From contig JAZKEJ010000015.1 of NCBI GenBank assembly GCA_040387095.1, positions 1 to 34,427 of the forward strand: a stretch of DNA of 34,427 nt. The letters run 5' to 3'. The stretch comes from Methylotenera_A sp040387095. GTDB taxonomy: Bacteria > Pseudomonadota > Gammaproteobacteria > Burkholderiales > Methylophilaceae. The notes beneath the pieces were generated by a model. It made no database searches and was not told the DNA's origin. It was given only the letters and a program-made list of their open reading frames with translations. This document shows positions 7,762 to 16,465 of this stretch, in pieces. A program made the position numbers and the translations under genes. How positions within the stretch are numbered: position 1 is the first letter of the stretch; every line of letters starts with the position of its first letter.

Positions 7762-7812
7762 ATTAATGCCTTTTTTCACTCAATTGGGTGTTAAGTTTAG
7801 TGTATCTAATGC

Positions 7813-8829
7813 TTATTTTTGTTGCAATTTTTGTACCAGCGATTGTATCAAATCGCCTTCAATATTTGCTTCTATTGGCAGTACCCAATAATGACTCCTG
7901 GCAAAAGATTTGCACTTTACCGCATCTTTTTCAGTCATCAATAAAACATCACATTCCATGTTGGCTATATCTATGGCTTTAAATGGATGGTGATCGTCAA
8001 AACTGGATGCCGAAAAATTTAACCCCAGCTGGCGCAAATGCTCAAAAAAACGTGCTGGCTTACCAATTCCCGCAATTGCCCTAATCGTTTGGCCTTTGAA
8101 ATCTGAGACTGTGGCTTTCAAAGCAGGGTCTGCCAAGTTATAGAATTCAGCACCCTTGAATTGCATTAAGTAAGCATTTGTTACGTGAGGCTGATGAATT
8201 TTCTCTGTATCTTCATGACCGTTTTTAATCACTGCATAGACCGTTTGCAAGCGATTCATGGGTTCTCTTAGCGAACCTGCTGGCAGCAAACAAGCATGTT
8301 TTAAATAATTTTCGGCATCAATCACCGCAATTTCCACATCGCGCTGCAAGCGATAATGCTGCAAGCCATCGTCACTGATAATCACATTGCATTCTGGATG
8401 CATTTTAAGTAATTCAACGCCAACATGCACACGATCTGCACCGACCCATACTGGGCAATCGCAACGGTTGGCAATTAACACAGGTTCATCGCCGACTATT
8501 TTTGGGCTGCTGTCAGCATTCACAGCTATAGGTGATTTTGCACTACCGCCATAGCCGCGGCTGATAACGGCAGGCTGATAGCCAAGTTGTTTCAGATGCT
8601 GCACCAGCCACACAACGACGGGCGTTTTTCCGCTGCCGCCCACATGGATATTGCCGACAATAATGACGGGCACAGGCAGCGCATAAGACTTAAACAATCC
8701 CAAGCGATAAGCCCAGCGCCTTAACAAAGTAATCGACGCAAAAGTCCACGAAAGCGGCACTAGCACCAAATAAAAAAGTGCATTTTTTTTGCGCCAGGCG
8801 CGCTGTACCGTTTCTTGCGTAAGTACCAT
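7813..8829 (-). CDS. lpxK: Tetraacyldisaccharide 4'-kinase
   Basis: Phosphorylates the 4' position of tetraacyldisaccharide 1-phosphate, the sixth step of lipid A synthesis, at the inner face of the inner membrane. The 338 residues are normal for LpxK. An N-terminal hydrophobic helix (about residues 18-36) anchors it, and the Walker A loop GNIHVGGSGKTPVVVWL (about 59-75) is the family's signature. DDGLQHYRLQRDVEIAVID and the later HHPF segment fit the kinase, and LLMTEKDAVKC is conserved near the end. The start is ATG at 8829, 17 bases after the msbA stop, so co-transcription with msbA is expected. Confidence 0.95.
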   Translation of the reverse strand: MVLTQETVQRAWRKKNALFYLVLVPLSWTFASITLLRRWAYRLGLFKSYALPVPVIIVGNIHVGGSGKTPVVVWLVQHLKQLGYQPAVISRGYGGSAKSPIAVNADSSPKIVGDEPVLIANRCDCPVWVGADRVHVGVELLKMHPECNVIISDDGLQHYRLQRDVEIAVIDAENYLKHACLLPAGSLREPMNRLQTVYAVIKNGHEDTEKIHQPHVTNAYLMQFKGAEFYNLADPALKATVSDFKGQTIRAIAGIGKPARFFEHLRQLGLNFSASSFDDHHPFKAIDIANMECDVLLMTEKDAVKCKSFARSHYWVLPIEANIEGDLIQSLVQKLQQK

Positions 8830-8846
8830 ATTAATTATCTACCCTG

Positions 8847-10601
8847 CTAATCAAACTCTTTTTGATACAGCTTGCTGTAATAGCCATTTTTGCCTATTAA
8901 CTCTTTGTGGGAGCCAGATTCGACAATCTTGCCATGGTCCATCACCAAAATCCTATCGGCATTTTCAATCGTGCTGAGTCGATGCGCAATGACAATCGTG
9001 GTACGTCCCTGCATTAGAGTATCCAGCGCAGCTTGCACAAACTGCTCCGATTCGGTATCCAAAGCACTGGTTGCTTCATCTAATAGCAATATTGGCGCAT
9101 CTTTAAGAATCGCACGTGCAATGGCAATACGTTGACGTTGACCGCCAGATAAGCGCACGCCCCTATCCCCAATCTCATTTTGCAAGCCATCTGGTAACTG
9201 CTGGATAAAATCCCAAGCATGTGCTGCTTTGGCCGCTTCAATCACCTCTTGTTCCGTCGCATCACGTAACGCGCCATATGCAATATTATTAAAAATGGTA
9301 TCGTTAAACAACACAATATCTTGGCTGACCAGTGAAAACTGGCTACGCAGATTTTTCAATTCCAACGCGCGGATATCAATACCATCCAGCAGGATCAGAC
9401 CTTGCTGCAACTCGTAAAAGCGCGGCAGCAAATTGACCATGGTTGTTTTGCCACCACCAGAGCGTCCGACTAAAGCGAGTTTTTCACCCGGCTGGATGGT
9501 AAAACTCAGATTATCCAAGGCTAATTTTTTGGCATTGTCATAACGCAAACTGACATTTTTGAATTCAATTTCACCCTTGGCGTGCTGAATAATTTTTTCA
9601 CCATCGTTGATTTCCGTTGGGCTATCAATCACATCAAATACGCTTTGCGCTGCAGCCAAACCAATCTGGAACTCTTCATTGGCAGCTGTTAAGTGCTTGA
9701 TTGGAGTAATTAACATGAGCAATGCGCCAACAAATGCCGCGAACTCACCCGCTGTAAACCTCCCCATCGCGTAGTAAACCACTAATCCCAGCGCCGTTGC
9801 CGCCAGTAACTCGATTACAAGACTATTTAAGCCGGAAATACGCGTTAAGCGTAGTTCGATATGACGATTATTGCCGACAATTTTGGAGAATCGATTAAAT
9901 TCGTATTCGCCTGCACCAAAGATTTTTACAATGCGCTGACCTGCTATCGCCTCTTCAGCCGCTTTGGTCATATCGCCCATGGATTCTTGTACGCGCTTGG
10001 CGCTTGCGCGCAGTTTCGGGGTCATTTTGCGCAAATAAAGCGCCATTAATGGTGTAACAATCGCAAAAATCAGGGTCAGTTTCCAATCCAGATACAACAT
10101 ATATCCGAGCAAACCGATTGCGGTTAATGCATCACGAATTACAGATAATGCGACGCGTGTAGAAACGACAGATAAGCGCTCTGTATCGTAAGTAAGTTTA
10201 GAAACCGTAACGCTAGAAGAGCCTGCATCAAAATAACTGACTGGCAGCAGCATTAGCTTTGTGAACGCTTCATTCCTAATGGCTTCAACCACATGACGTG
10301 CAATCCAGCGCATGTAATAAAGCGAGACAAAACCAGATAATGCCCTGATTGCCATCAAACCAAATAACATCAGCGGTAACTGGAAAATCTTATCGGGCGA
10401 TTGTTTGACGAAGCCTTCATCGGTCACTTGCTTAATCAATGCCAAAAAGCCGGTATTGCTGGCGGACAATATAATCAAAGCTAAAATACTGATTAAGAAA
10501 TAAGCTTTATATTTCCAAGCGTAACGAAATAAACGCAAATACAATAATTTTGCATTGGCAATATGTGGAATAGCTTCTTTTTTGCGTGAAGATCTCGACA
10601 T
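8847..10601 (-). CDS. msbA: Lipid A export ABC transporter MsbA
   Basis: Homodimeric half-transporter that flips lipid A-core across the inner membrane. The 584 residues comprise a transmembrane domain of six helices (about 30-320) and a C-terminal ATPase. The ATPase shows Walker A GRSGGGKTT, Q-loop FSLVSQDIVLFNDT, signature LSGGQRQRIAIARA, Walker B ILLLDEATSALD and the switch histidine in IVIAHRLST. The subfamily call rests on the neighbours lpxK and kdsB and on overall similarity. Other ABC exporters of this class share the motifs, but lipid A flipping is the most likely role. The 126-bp gap upstream separates it from exbD and may hold its own promoter. Confidence 0.92.
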   Translation of the reverse strand: MSRSSRKKEAIPHIANAKLLYLRLFRYAWKYKAYFLISILALIILSASNTGFLALIKQVTDEGFVKQSPDKIFQLPLMLFGLMAIRALSGFVSLYYMRWIARHVVEAIRNEAFTKLMLLPVSYFDAGSSSVTVSKLTYDTERLSVVSTRVALSVIRDALTAIGLLGYMLYLDWKLTLIFAIVTPLMALYLRKMTPKLRASAKRVQESMGDMTKAAEEAIAGQRIVKIFGAGEYEFNRFSKIVGNNRHIELRLTRISGLNSLVIELLAATALGLVVYYAMGRFTAGEFAAFVGALLMLITPIKHLTAANEEFQIGLAAAQSVFDVIDSPTEINDGEKIIQHAKGEIEFKNVSLRYDNAKKLALDNLSFTIQPGEKLALVGRSGGGKTTMVNLLPRFYELQQGLILLDGIDIRALELKNLRSQFSLVSQDIVLFNDTIFNNIAYGALRDATEQEVIEAAKAAHAWDFIQQLPDGLQNEIGDRGVRLSGGQRQRIAIARAILKDAPILLLDEATSALDTESEQFVQAALDTLMQGRTTIVIAHRLSTIENADRILVMDHGKIVESGSHKELIGKNGYYSKLYQKEFD

Positions 10602-10727
10602 TAATTGATCAGTCGAATGGAATGATTAAAACAAGCTCGCTTGAGTTTAAGATAAGACAATAAAATATAGATCAATATATGAACCAATAAATTTTAACGA
10701 TAAATAAGCAATCAGCTTAAATTAAAT

Positions 10728-11150
10728 TTAACTACCTGAACCGATCTGGGTAGCAAATGTAATGTGGGTATAATTTGCTAGCCTGGAAGCTTCCATCACG
10801 TTGACCACTGATTGATGCGTCGCTTTTGCATCGGCATTAATGACAATCGTAGGCTCTTTACCACCACCTACCGCTTTGGTAAGCGCAGCAGAAATCACGT
10901 CTACGCTTGCACTGCCAACTTCATTACCGTTAACCAAATAGCGGCCACTTGCATCCACTTCCACGGTAACGATAAGCGGCTTTTCTTGTGGAGTGCTGGC
11001 CTCAGCGGTTGGCAAATTAATTTGCAGTTCACTGGTGCGGGCAAAAGTCGCGCTTACCACCAGGAAGATAATAATCACTAATAGCACATCAATTAAAGGC
11101 ACTAGGTTCATCTCTAGCTCTTCATGCCGCCTACCGCGTTGAAAGTTCAT
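10728..11150 (-). CDS. exbD: Biopolymer transport protein ExbD/TolR family
   Basis: Inner-membrane component that, with ExbB, turns proton flow into mechanical work for TonB-type or Tol-type outer-membrane processes. The 140 residues contain a short cytoplasmic N-terminus and one membrane helix with the proton-carrying aspartate in NLVPLIDVLLVIIIFLVV (about residue 22). A periplasmic domain of about 95 residues with LPTAEA and VINADAKATHQSVVNVM follows. The arrangement with exbB 48 bases upstream is standard. No tonB gene is adjacent. The exbBD-lpxK neighbourhood recurs in betaproteobacteria, and a role in lipid A or envelope maintenance has been inferred there, not shown here. Confidence 0.93.
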   Translation of the reverse strand: MNFQRGRRHEELEMNLVPLIDVLLVIIIFLVVSATFARTSELQINLPTAEASTPQEKPLIVTVEVDASGRYLVNGNEVGSASVDVISAALTKAVGGGKEPTIVINADAKATHQSVVNVMEASRLANYTHITFATQIGSGS

Positions 11151-11198
11151 GTTTAACCTTTTAAATCAGTATCTTAAATAACTAACGTGTGCAGAAAA

Positions 11199-11804
11199 TT
11201 ATTTGCGCTCGCCGTGCAATATTTCCACCAATTTAATGGCTTGTTGTTCCATATCGACCAATAAGCCCTCCACTTTTGCGTGAAAATAGCGATAAGTGAT
11301 CATCGCTGGCACTGCCACCACAATACCGCCTGCTGTATTGTAAAGGGCTACCGAAATACCGCGTGCAAATTGCGCAACATCGTGGCCACTATTGGTAAAA
11401 GAACCAAACAATTCCACCATACCAATTACCGTGCCCAGCAAGCCTAACAAAGGGGCAACTGTTGCAATAGTGCCTAAAGTCGGTAAGAACCGATCCAGCT
11501 TATGTGCGACTGCACGACCCGTCTCTTCAATGGCTTCTTTGGTAATCTCACGTGAATTTTTAGCGTTAGCTAAAGCGCTAGCGAACACTTCACCAAGCAA
11601 TGAATGTTTTTCAAGTTTTGACAATGTGTCTTTTGTAATGCCGCCTTGATTTAGCCATTTTTGTACTTCCGGCAATAAATTATCAGGTGCTACCACCTCT
11701 CTGCGCAAGGCCCATGAACGCTCGCCAATAATAGCCAATGCAATAATTGAAGCGATAATTAAAGGCCAGATTGGCCAGCCAGCGGCCAGAATAATTTCCC
11801 ACAC
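11199..11804 (-). CDS. exbB: MotA/TolQ/ExbB proton channel family protein
   Basis: The 201-residue partner of ExbD. It has three membrane helices: one at the N-terminus (residues 5-25) and two in the C-terminal half. The conserved channel segment FLPTLGTIATVAPLLGLLGTVIGMVELF (quoted in part) and GISVALYNTAGGIVVAVPAM are typical of the ExbB/TolQ family. The start is GTG at 11804 with an AAGGAG about seven bases upstream, which makes it an efficient start. It follows comEC by 75 bases and precedes exbD by 48. ExbB pentamers surround ExbD dimers in the known motors. TolQ is an alternative name, but no tolA, tolB or pal is nearby. Confidence 0.93.
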   Translation of the reverse strand: MWEIILAAGWPIWPLIIASIIALAIIGERSWALRREVVAPDNLLPEVQKWLNQGGITKDTLSKLEKHSLLGEVFASALANAKNSREITKEAIEETGRAVAHKLDRFLPTLGTIATVAPLLGLLGTVIGMVELFGSFTNSGHDVAQFARGISVALYNTAGGIVVAVPAMITYRYFHAKVEGLLVDMEQQAIKLVEILHGERK

Positions 11805-11879
11805 AGCAAAACTCCTTATGTTTTAAAAAACTGCCACTACTTTAGCTTGAAGCTTGTATTTCAGCAAGTTCCAGTTTGA

Positions 11880-14321
11880 CTAATTTGATGCATCCAAATC
11901 AAAATTTTCATGCCTGTCATGCCAGTATCGCGGCATAAATTGTCGCCAAGTATCTACTTTTATTGGCTGGTCCAGCTTAAAGTTTATCAAAACAGCACCG
12001 TTAAAATCCGAGCGGTATATTTTTGCGCCGCTATTCAAATAGCGTTTTTCTATTTCTGTTTTTGGATGTTTAAATCGGTTCAGGTAGCCAACCGTAAACA
12101 CGGCATGTTTTGCGTTTACTGCCTGAACAAAATCAAATGTAGATGACGTTTTACTTCCATGGTGTGGCGCAATAATCACATCGCTTATCAGCTTATCCTG
12201 ATCGTTATTAAGCAACTCCGCCTCTGCCTGTTTTTCGATATCTCCAGTCAAAAGAATACTGCCATATTGAGCAGTCACTTTAATCACGCAACTTCTATTG
12301 TTGTCTGTTGTTTCTGCGTTTTCATCATTTGTCTGGCTGGGATGCAACATTTCAAAACTAACAGCATCCCACTGCCAGCGCTGACCAGAAATACACTTGA
12401 AATGTTTTTTTGCTTGCCAATCTTTTGGCAAATCAAAAGAAGTTGCTACCCAGTCAACAGGCACTTGCGCCAATATTGAAGCCGCACCGCCGGTATGATC
12501 AATATCGTCATGGCTCAACACAAAGCCATCTAGTTTTTTAATTCCTTGCCCGCGTAAGTACGGCACTACAATTCGGCTACCCGCATCACTCTGCAAAGAA
12601 TAGCGACTACCAGTATCGTACAAAAACGTATGATTTGCCGTTTTTATCACTACGCTTAAGCCCTGCCCCACATCTAATATGCTGACTTGCATTTCGCCTG
12701 TATTAAGCGCTTGCGGCTTAATAAAAAATAATGGCAAAAACAGCACCAAACCCAACCAGCGCTGCGGAAAACCGCGCGGCATTAACAGCCACAACGCACC
12801 CAAAACTGCAATGATCAATGCCCAGGCCAGTGGTGCGGGCTGTTGCCAAACCGCTATCGGTAGATTTGCCATCCAGTTCAAGCCCTGCATGCAAGCTTCC
12901 AATACCCAGTGCGCAGTTTGTAATACAAAATCGATTGGCAACAAACTGCCTGCAATACTCAGTGGCACAACGATTAAACTGATGACGGGAATTGCCAACG
13001 CATTGGCAAGCGGAGAAATAACGGACGCTTGCCCAAACATGACGATTAACAAAGGCAACAAGCCCAAGCTGATAGCCCATTGCGTTCTCAGCGCTTCAGA
13101 TAACCAGTGACAAGCTTTTAATCTGCCGACACTGACATAAGCGATAAGCGCAACTGCAGAAAAGGATAACCAGAAACCTGGCGCAATCACTGCCCATGGA
13201 TCAATCAGCACAACAACGATTAATGCAATAGACAATGCACGCGAAATCGCTAAGTTTCGCCCGAACAATAATGCCAATGCAAAAGCCATTAGCATAAATA
13301 ATGTGCGCTGCGTGGGCACTGACAAACCAGCCAAGCAGGCATATAGCATTGCAACGATTAAGCCGATAATTGTGGCTGCTTTGCGGGTGGGAAAGAGCAT
13401 GACTAAACTGGGGATGCGTCGCCAAAAAAATGCGGTCACAGCAAATGCCAAGCCTGCCAACATGGTGATATGCAGCCCAGAAATACTCATTAAATGATTG
13501 GTTCCTGACCGTAAAAACACGTTCCAGTCGGCCTGCGAAATCTGGCTGTCATCCCCTATCACCAGCGCACGGATCACGCCGGCATAAGGCTGATTAACAA
13601 GTGATTGTGAAATACGATTACCGATTTTTTCGCGAAAATGTTCGACGATATAACTGGACTTAAGCACAAAATTATTTAATTTTTTATAGTCACTTTTTTG
13701 GTTAATACTTCCGGTCGCGCGTATATTTTCACTTAATGCCCATGCCTCAAAGTCAAATCCATGTGGATTGTAAGTGGTGTGCGGTCGCTTTAATTTAACG
13801 GTAAATTGCCATCGTTCGCCTGCATGAAAAAAACTGTTGTCAAGTAATTGATTTTTTGAGTTCGCTATTTGATTATTTGGGTCAAAATGATTATTGCGAT
13901 AAAAATTAAGCGAAATGTGCGCAGGCACTTTTAAGTTCCGGGTCGCGTCTTTAGTTAATATCTTTTCAACATCAAATTTAAAACGCTCACCGCGCTCGGT
14001 CACTTCGGGCAATGTGGCGATTACACCGACCAGCTCAATGCTTTTTTGCTGCCACTCGTTGGGTAATTCACTGTTCAATCTTAAATGCGCAAAGCTGGCA
14101 GCCCAGTAAAAACCTAATAAAATCGCGCAGATAAAAAAACCTAATCTGTGTAAATGCTTGATATTTTGTAAATTAAGTTGTGCGACATGCTGAGATTGAG
14201 CGACTTTAAAAGCAAAAAAAGCCATCGGTAAAATGGCTGAATAAACGTAAATACTAGGCAATGCAGGCTGTTGTTGCATCAACCAGGCCCCCAGTACAAA
14301 GCCAATTGCAAACGTGTTCAT
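11880..14321 (-). CDS. comEC: DNA internalisation competence protein ComEC/Rec2
   Basis: Inner-membrane channel that takes single-stranded DNA into the cytosol during natural transformation. At 813 residues it has all three expected regions. There is an N-terminal pair of helices followed by a DUF4131-like OB region (about 50-210), then a polytopic competence domain (about 230-510) containing SGTNHLMSISGLHITMLAG. A C-terminal metallo-beta-lactamase-like nuclease domain (about 555-790) follows. The nuclease domain keeps SILDVGQGLSVVI, the metal motif LSHDDIDHTGG, LLTGDIE and APHHGSKTSS, so it looks catalytically competent. It starts at an ATG 24 bases after lolD. No frameshift is seen. Full length supports potential competence. 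Confidence 0.94.
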   Translation of the reverse strand: MNTFAIGFVLGAWLMQQQPALPSIYVYSAILPMAFFAFKVAQSQHVAQLNLQNIKHLHRLGFFICAILLGFYWAASFAHLRLNSELPNEWQQKSIELVGVIATLPEVTERGERFKFDVEKILTKDATRNLKVPAHISLNFYRNNHFDPNNQIANSKNQLLDNSFFHAGERWQFTVKLKRPHTTYNPHGFDFEAWALSENIRATGSINQKSDYKKLNNFVLKSSYIVEHFREKIGNRISQSLVNQPYAGVIRALVIGDDSQISQADWNVFLRSGTNHLMSISGLHITMLAGLAFAVTAFFWRRIPSLVMLFPTRKAATIIGLIVAMLYACLAGLSVPTQRTLFMLMAFALALLFGRNLAISRALSIALIVVVLIDPWAVIAPGFWLSFSAVALIAYVSVGRLKACHWLSEALRTQWAISLGLLPLLIVMFGQASVISPLANALAIPVISLIVVPLSIAGSLLPIDFVLQTAHWVLEACMQGLNWMANLPIAVWQQPAPLAWALIIAVLGALWLLMPRGFPQRWLGLVLFLPLFFIKPQALNTGEMQVSILDVGQGLSVVIKTANHTFLYDTGSRYSLQSDAGSRIVVPYLRGQGIKKLDGFVLSHDDIDHTGGAASILAQVPVDWVATSFDLPKDWQAKKHFKCISGQRWQWDAVSFEMLHPSQTNDENAETTDNNRSCVIKVTAQYGSILLTGDIEKQAEAELLNNDQDKLISDVIIAPHHGSKTSSTFDFVQAVNAKHAVFTVGYLNRFKHPKTEIEKRYLNSGAKIYRSDFNGAVLINFKLDQPIKVDTWRQFMPRYWHDRHENFDLDASN

Positions 14322-14345
14322 CGGCTAAATAAGCAGTTGCATTAA

Positions 14346-15038
14346 TTAATCAAGCGTTTGCAGTTTGCCATCCACCAAACGATATTGGCGCTGCATTTTG
14401 GCGGCCAAACTCAAATCGTGTGTGACGACTACCAAACTGGTATTCTGCGCTTTGTTAATTTCCAGCAGCAGATCAAACACCAGGTTTGCGGTAACTCTAT
14501 CCAGGTTGCCGGTCGGCTCGTCTGCCAATATACAGGCGGGTTTTGTTACCAATGCACGCGCCAGCGCGGCACGTTGCCGTTCACCGCCAGAAAGCTCGCC
14601 TGGCATATGCTCCAAACGATGGATTAATCCGACTTTAATCAGGATTTCTTTTGCGGCTTCTACTGCTTTGGCGCGTGGAACACGTCGAATCAGTAAAGGC
14701 ATTGCGACATTTTCAATTGCGGTAAATTCTGGCAGTAAATGATGAAACTGATACACAAAACCCAAGCTTTGGTTACGCAATTGGCCTTTTTTAGTTTCGG
14801 ATAATTGACTTAAATCTTGACCAATCAAAGCAACCGCGCCGCTAGTTGGCGCATCTAAACCGCCCAGCAAATGTAACAGCGTGCTTTTGCCGGAACCCGA
14901 TGTACCGACAATGGCGATTTGTTCGCCTGCTTTTACTGTTAAATCGATGCCGTTTAACACCGCAACCTCTAAACCTGTGTAAGTTTTATTAAGCGCATTA
15001 CACTGAATAATAGCGTCTTTAATTAAGTGATTATTCAT
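14346..15038 (-). CDS. lolD: Lipoprotein-releasing ABC transporter ATPase LolD
   Basis: Cytosolic ATPase that powers extraction of outer-membrane lipoproteins from the inner membrane by the Lol complex. The 230 residues show Walker A GTSGSGKSTLLHLLGGLD, Q-loop FVYQFHHLLPEFTAIEN, signature LSGGERQRAALARALV, Walker B CILADEPTGNLD and H-loop VVTHDLSLA. The phrase YQFHHLLPEF distinguishes LolD from the related MacB and FtsE ATPases. The start codon overlaps the 3' end of lolC by eight bases, so the two are translationally coupled, as expected for subunits made in fixed ratio. Confidence 0.95.
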   Translation of the reverse strand: MNNHLIKDAIIQCNALNKTYTGLEVAVLNGIDLTVKAGEQIAIVGTSGSGKSTLLHLLGGLDAPTSGAVALIGQDLSQLSETKKGQLRNQSLGFVYQFHHLLPEFTAIENVAMPLLIRRVPRAKAVEAAKEILIKVGLIHRLEHMPGELSGGERQRAALARALVTKPACILADEPTGNLDRVTANLVFDLLLEINKAQNTSLVVVTHDLSLAAKMQRQYRLVDGKLQTLD

Positions 15039-16326
15039 ATCTTAATGCCTCGGCAGGATTGATTTTAGAGGCTTTGTAACTAGGGTAAAGTGTTGCCAGC
15101 AGACTTAGCACAAATGACATGACGATAATCGTCATCACATCTGGCCACTCTACTTTCGAGGGTAAATCGCTGATGTAATACACATCTTTAGCTAAAAACT
15201 GCACCTGAAATACACTCTCTATAAACGGCACAATGGTGTCGATATTCAGCGCAATGAACACGCCCAGCACCGCGCCTAATACCGTACCAATTAATCCGAT
15301 TAACGCACCTTGTACAATAAATATCCGCATAATACTGCTTGGGCTGGCACCAAAAGTTCGCATAATGGCAATATCTGCACGCTTGTCAGTTACCGCCATC
15401 ACCAAAGTAGACACGATATTAAAAGCCGCAACCGCGACGATTAAGGTCAAAATAATAAACATCACGCGCTTTTCTAGTTGCACAGCTTTGAAGAAGTTGG
15501 CGTGTTGCTGCGTCCAGTCAGTAACAAAATAGCGGCTTGTGCCATTTTCACTTAAGCTTTGCGTTAATTGATATGACATCGCTGGCGCATCAAATAAATC
15601 ATCCAATTTCAAACGCAAACCAGAAACATTATTGCCCATGCGATACAACTTTGAAGCATCGTCCATATGAATAAGTGCCAGGCCAGCATCATATTCATAC
15701 ATGCCAATTTGAAACAGGCCAACCAGCGTAAACTGCTTAATACGCGGCACCACGCCAGTTGGCGTAAATTGACCTTGCGGTGCCATTAATACCACTTTTT
15801 CGCCAATACTCACGCCCAACAAATGCGCTAAATCGGCGCCCAGCACAATATTAAATTCTCCAGCACGCAGATTGTTCAAACTGCCTGCCTTCATATGACG
15901 GCCCAAATCTGCCACATTATCTTCCAACTCAGGCAATACGCCGCGCACGATAGTGCCCTGCACACCTTGGCTATAACTCAACATGCCTTGTGCCATCACA
16001 TAAGGCGCACTGGCTTTCACTTTTGGGTTGGATTTCAGCTGGCTGGCAAGTGCAGGCCAATCACTTAATTGATTATTGGCGCCAGTAATTTCCAAATGTG
16101 AAGCCACGCCCAGAATACGATTACGTAGCTCCGCCTGAAAACCGTTCATCACCGAAAGTACGACGATTAAAGCCGCGACGCCCAGCGCAATGCCGACCAT
16201 ACTGGTGAGTGAAATAAACGAAATAAAATGATTTTTGCGTTTGGCTTTGGTGTAGCGCAGTCCAACAAACAGTTCAAACGGTAGTTTTGATACGATTGTT
16301 GTCTTGATTTTTGATATTGGTGACAT
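15031..16326 (-). CDS. lolC: Lipoprotein-releasing ABC transporter permease LolC/E
   Basis: Inner-membrane permease of the Lol system, 431 residues. It has a first membrane helix near residues 38-62 following PFELFVGLRYTKAKRKNHFISFIS, a periplasmic MacB-like domain (about 63-285) and three C-terminal helices (about 290-420). It ends in the family's YPSYKASKINPAEALRYE. Only one permease gene is present here, so either it pairs with itself (LolF-type arrangement) or a lolE gene lies elsewhere. The start is ATG at 16326. A striking inverted repeat lies just upstream of it. lolD follows with an eight-base overlap. Confidence 0.93.
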   Translation of the reverse strand: MSPISKIKTTIVSKLPFELFVGLRYTKAKRKNHFISFISLTSMVGIALGVAALIVVLSVMNGFQAELRNRILGVASHLEITGANNQLSDWPALASQLKSNPKVKASAPYVMAQGMLSYSQGVQGTIVRGVLPELEDNVADLGRHMKAGSLNNLRAGEFNIVLGADLAHLLGVSIGEKVVLMAPQGQFTPTGVVPRIKQFTLVGLFQIGMYEYDAGLALIHMDDASKLYRMGNNVSGLRLKLDDLFDAPAMSYQLTQSLSENGTSRYFVTDWTQQHANFFKAVQLEKRVMFIILTLIVAVAAFNIVSTLVMAVTDKRADIAIMRTFGASPSSIMRIFIVQGALIGLIGTVLGAVLGVFIALNIDTIVPFIESVFQVQFLAKDVYYISDLPSKVEWPDVMTIIVMSFVLSLLATLYPSYKASKINPAEALRYE

Positions 16327-16330
16327 AAGC

Positions 16331-16362
16331 AGAATCTTAGCAGTTAAACCAGTTAAGATTCT
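16331..16362 (-). promoter_or_regulatory. Perfect 9-bp inverted repeat just upstream of lolC
   Basis: AGAATCTTA at 16331-16339 is the exact reverse complement of TAAGATTCT at 16354-16362, with a 14-base spacer. The element ends four bases before the lolC ATG (16324-16326, minus strand). In RNA it could form a hairpin over the ribosome-binding region; in DNA it could be an operator. Upstream on the minus strand a TTGACT (16391-16396) could be a -35, but the matching -10 is poor. lolC has no obvious Shine-Dalgarno sequence outside the repeat. Confidence 0.55.
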
Positions 16363-16465
16363 AGTTTTTAGGCGGCTATTTTTACCTAGTAGTCAATTTG
16401 AGCGCACTGTTTTTGCGTGTTATTTTTTAAGTCTTAATTTAATGATTTGAAAGCCTTACACTAAA

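Noticed and set aside
10631..10650. Terminator for exbD at the short hairpin CAAGC-TC-GCTTG
   Set aside because: The stem would be only four to five pairs with a very small loop; on the minus strand a T-run follows but the stem is too weak to call.
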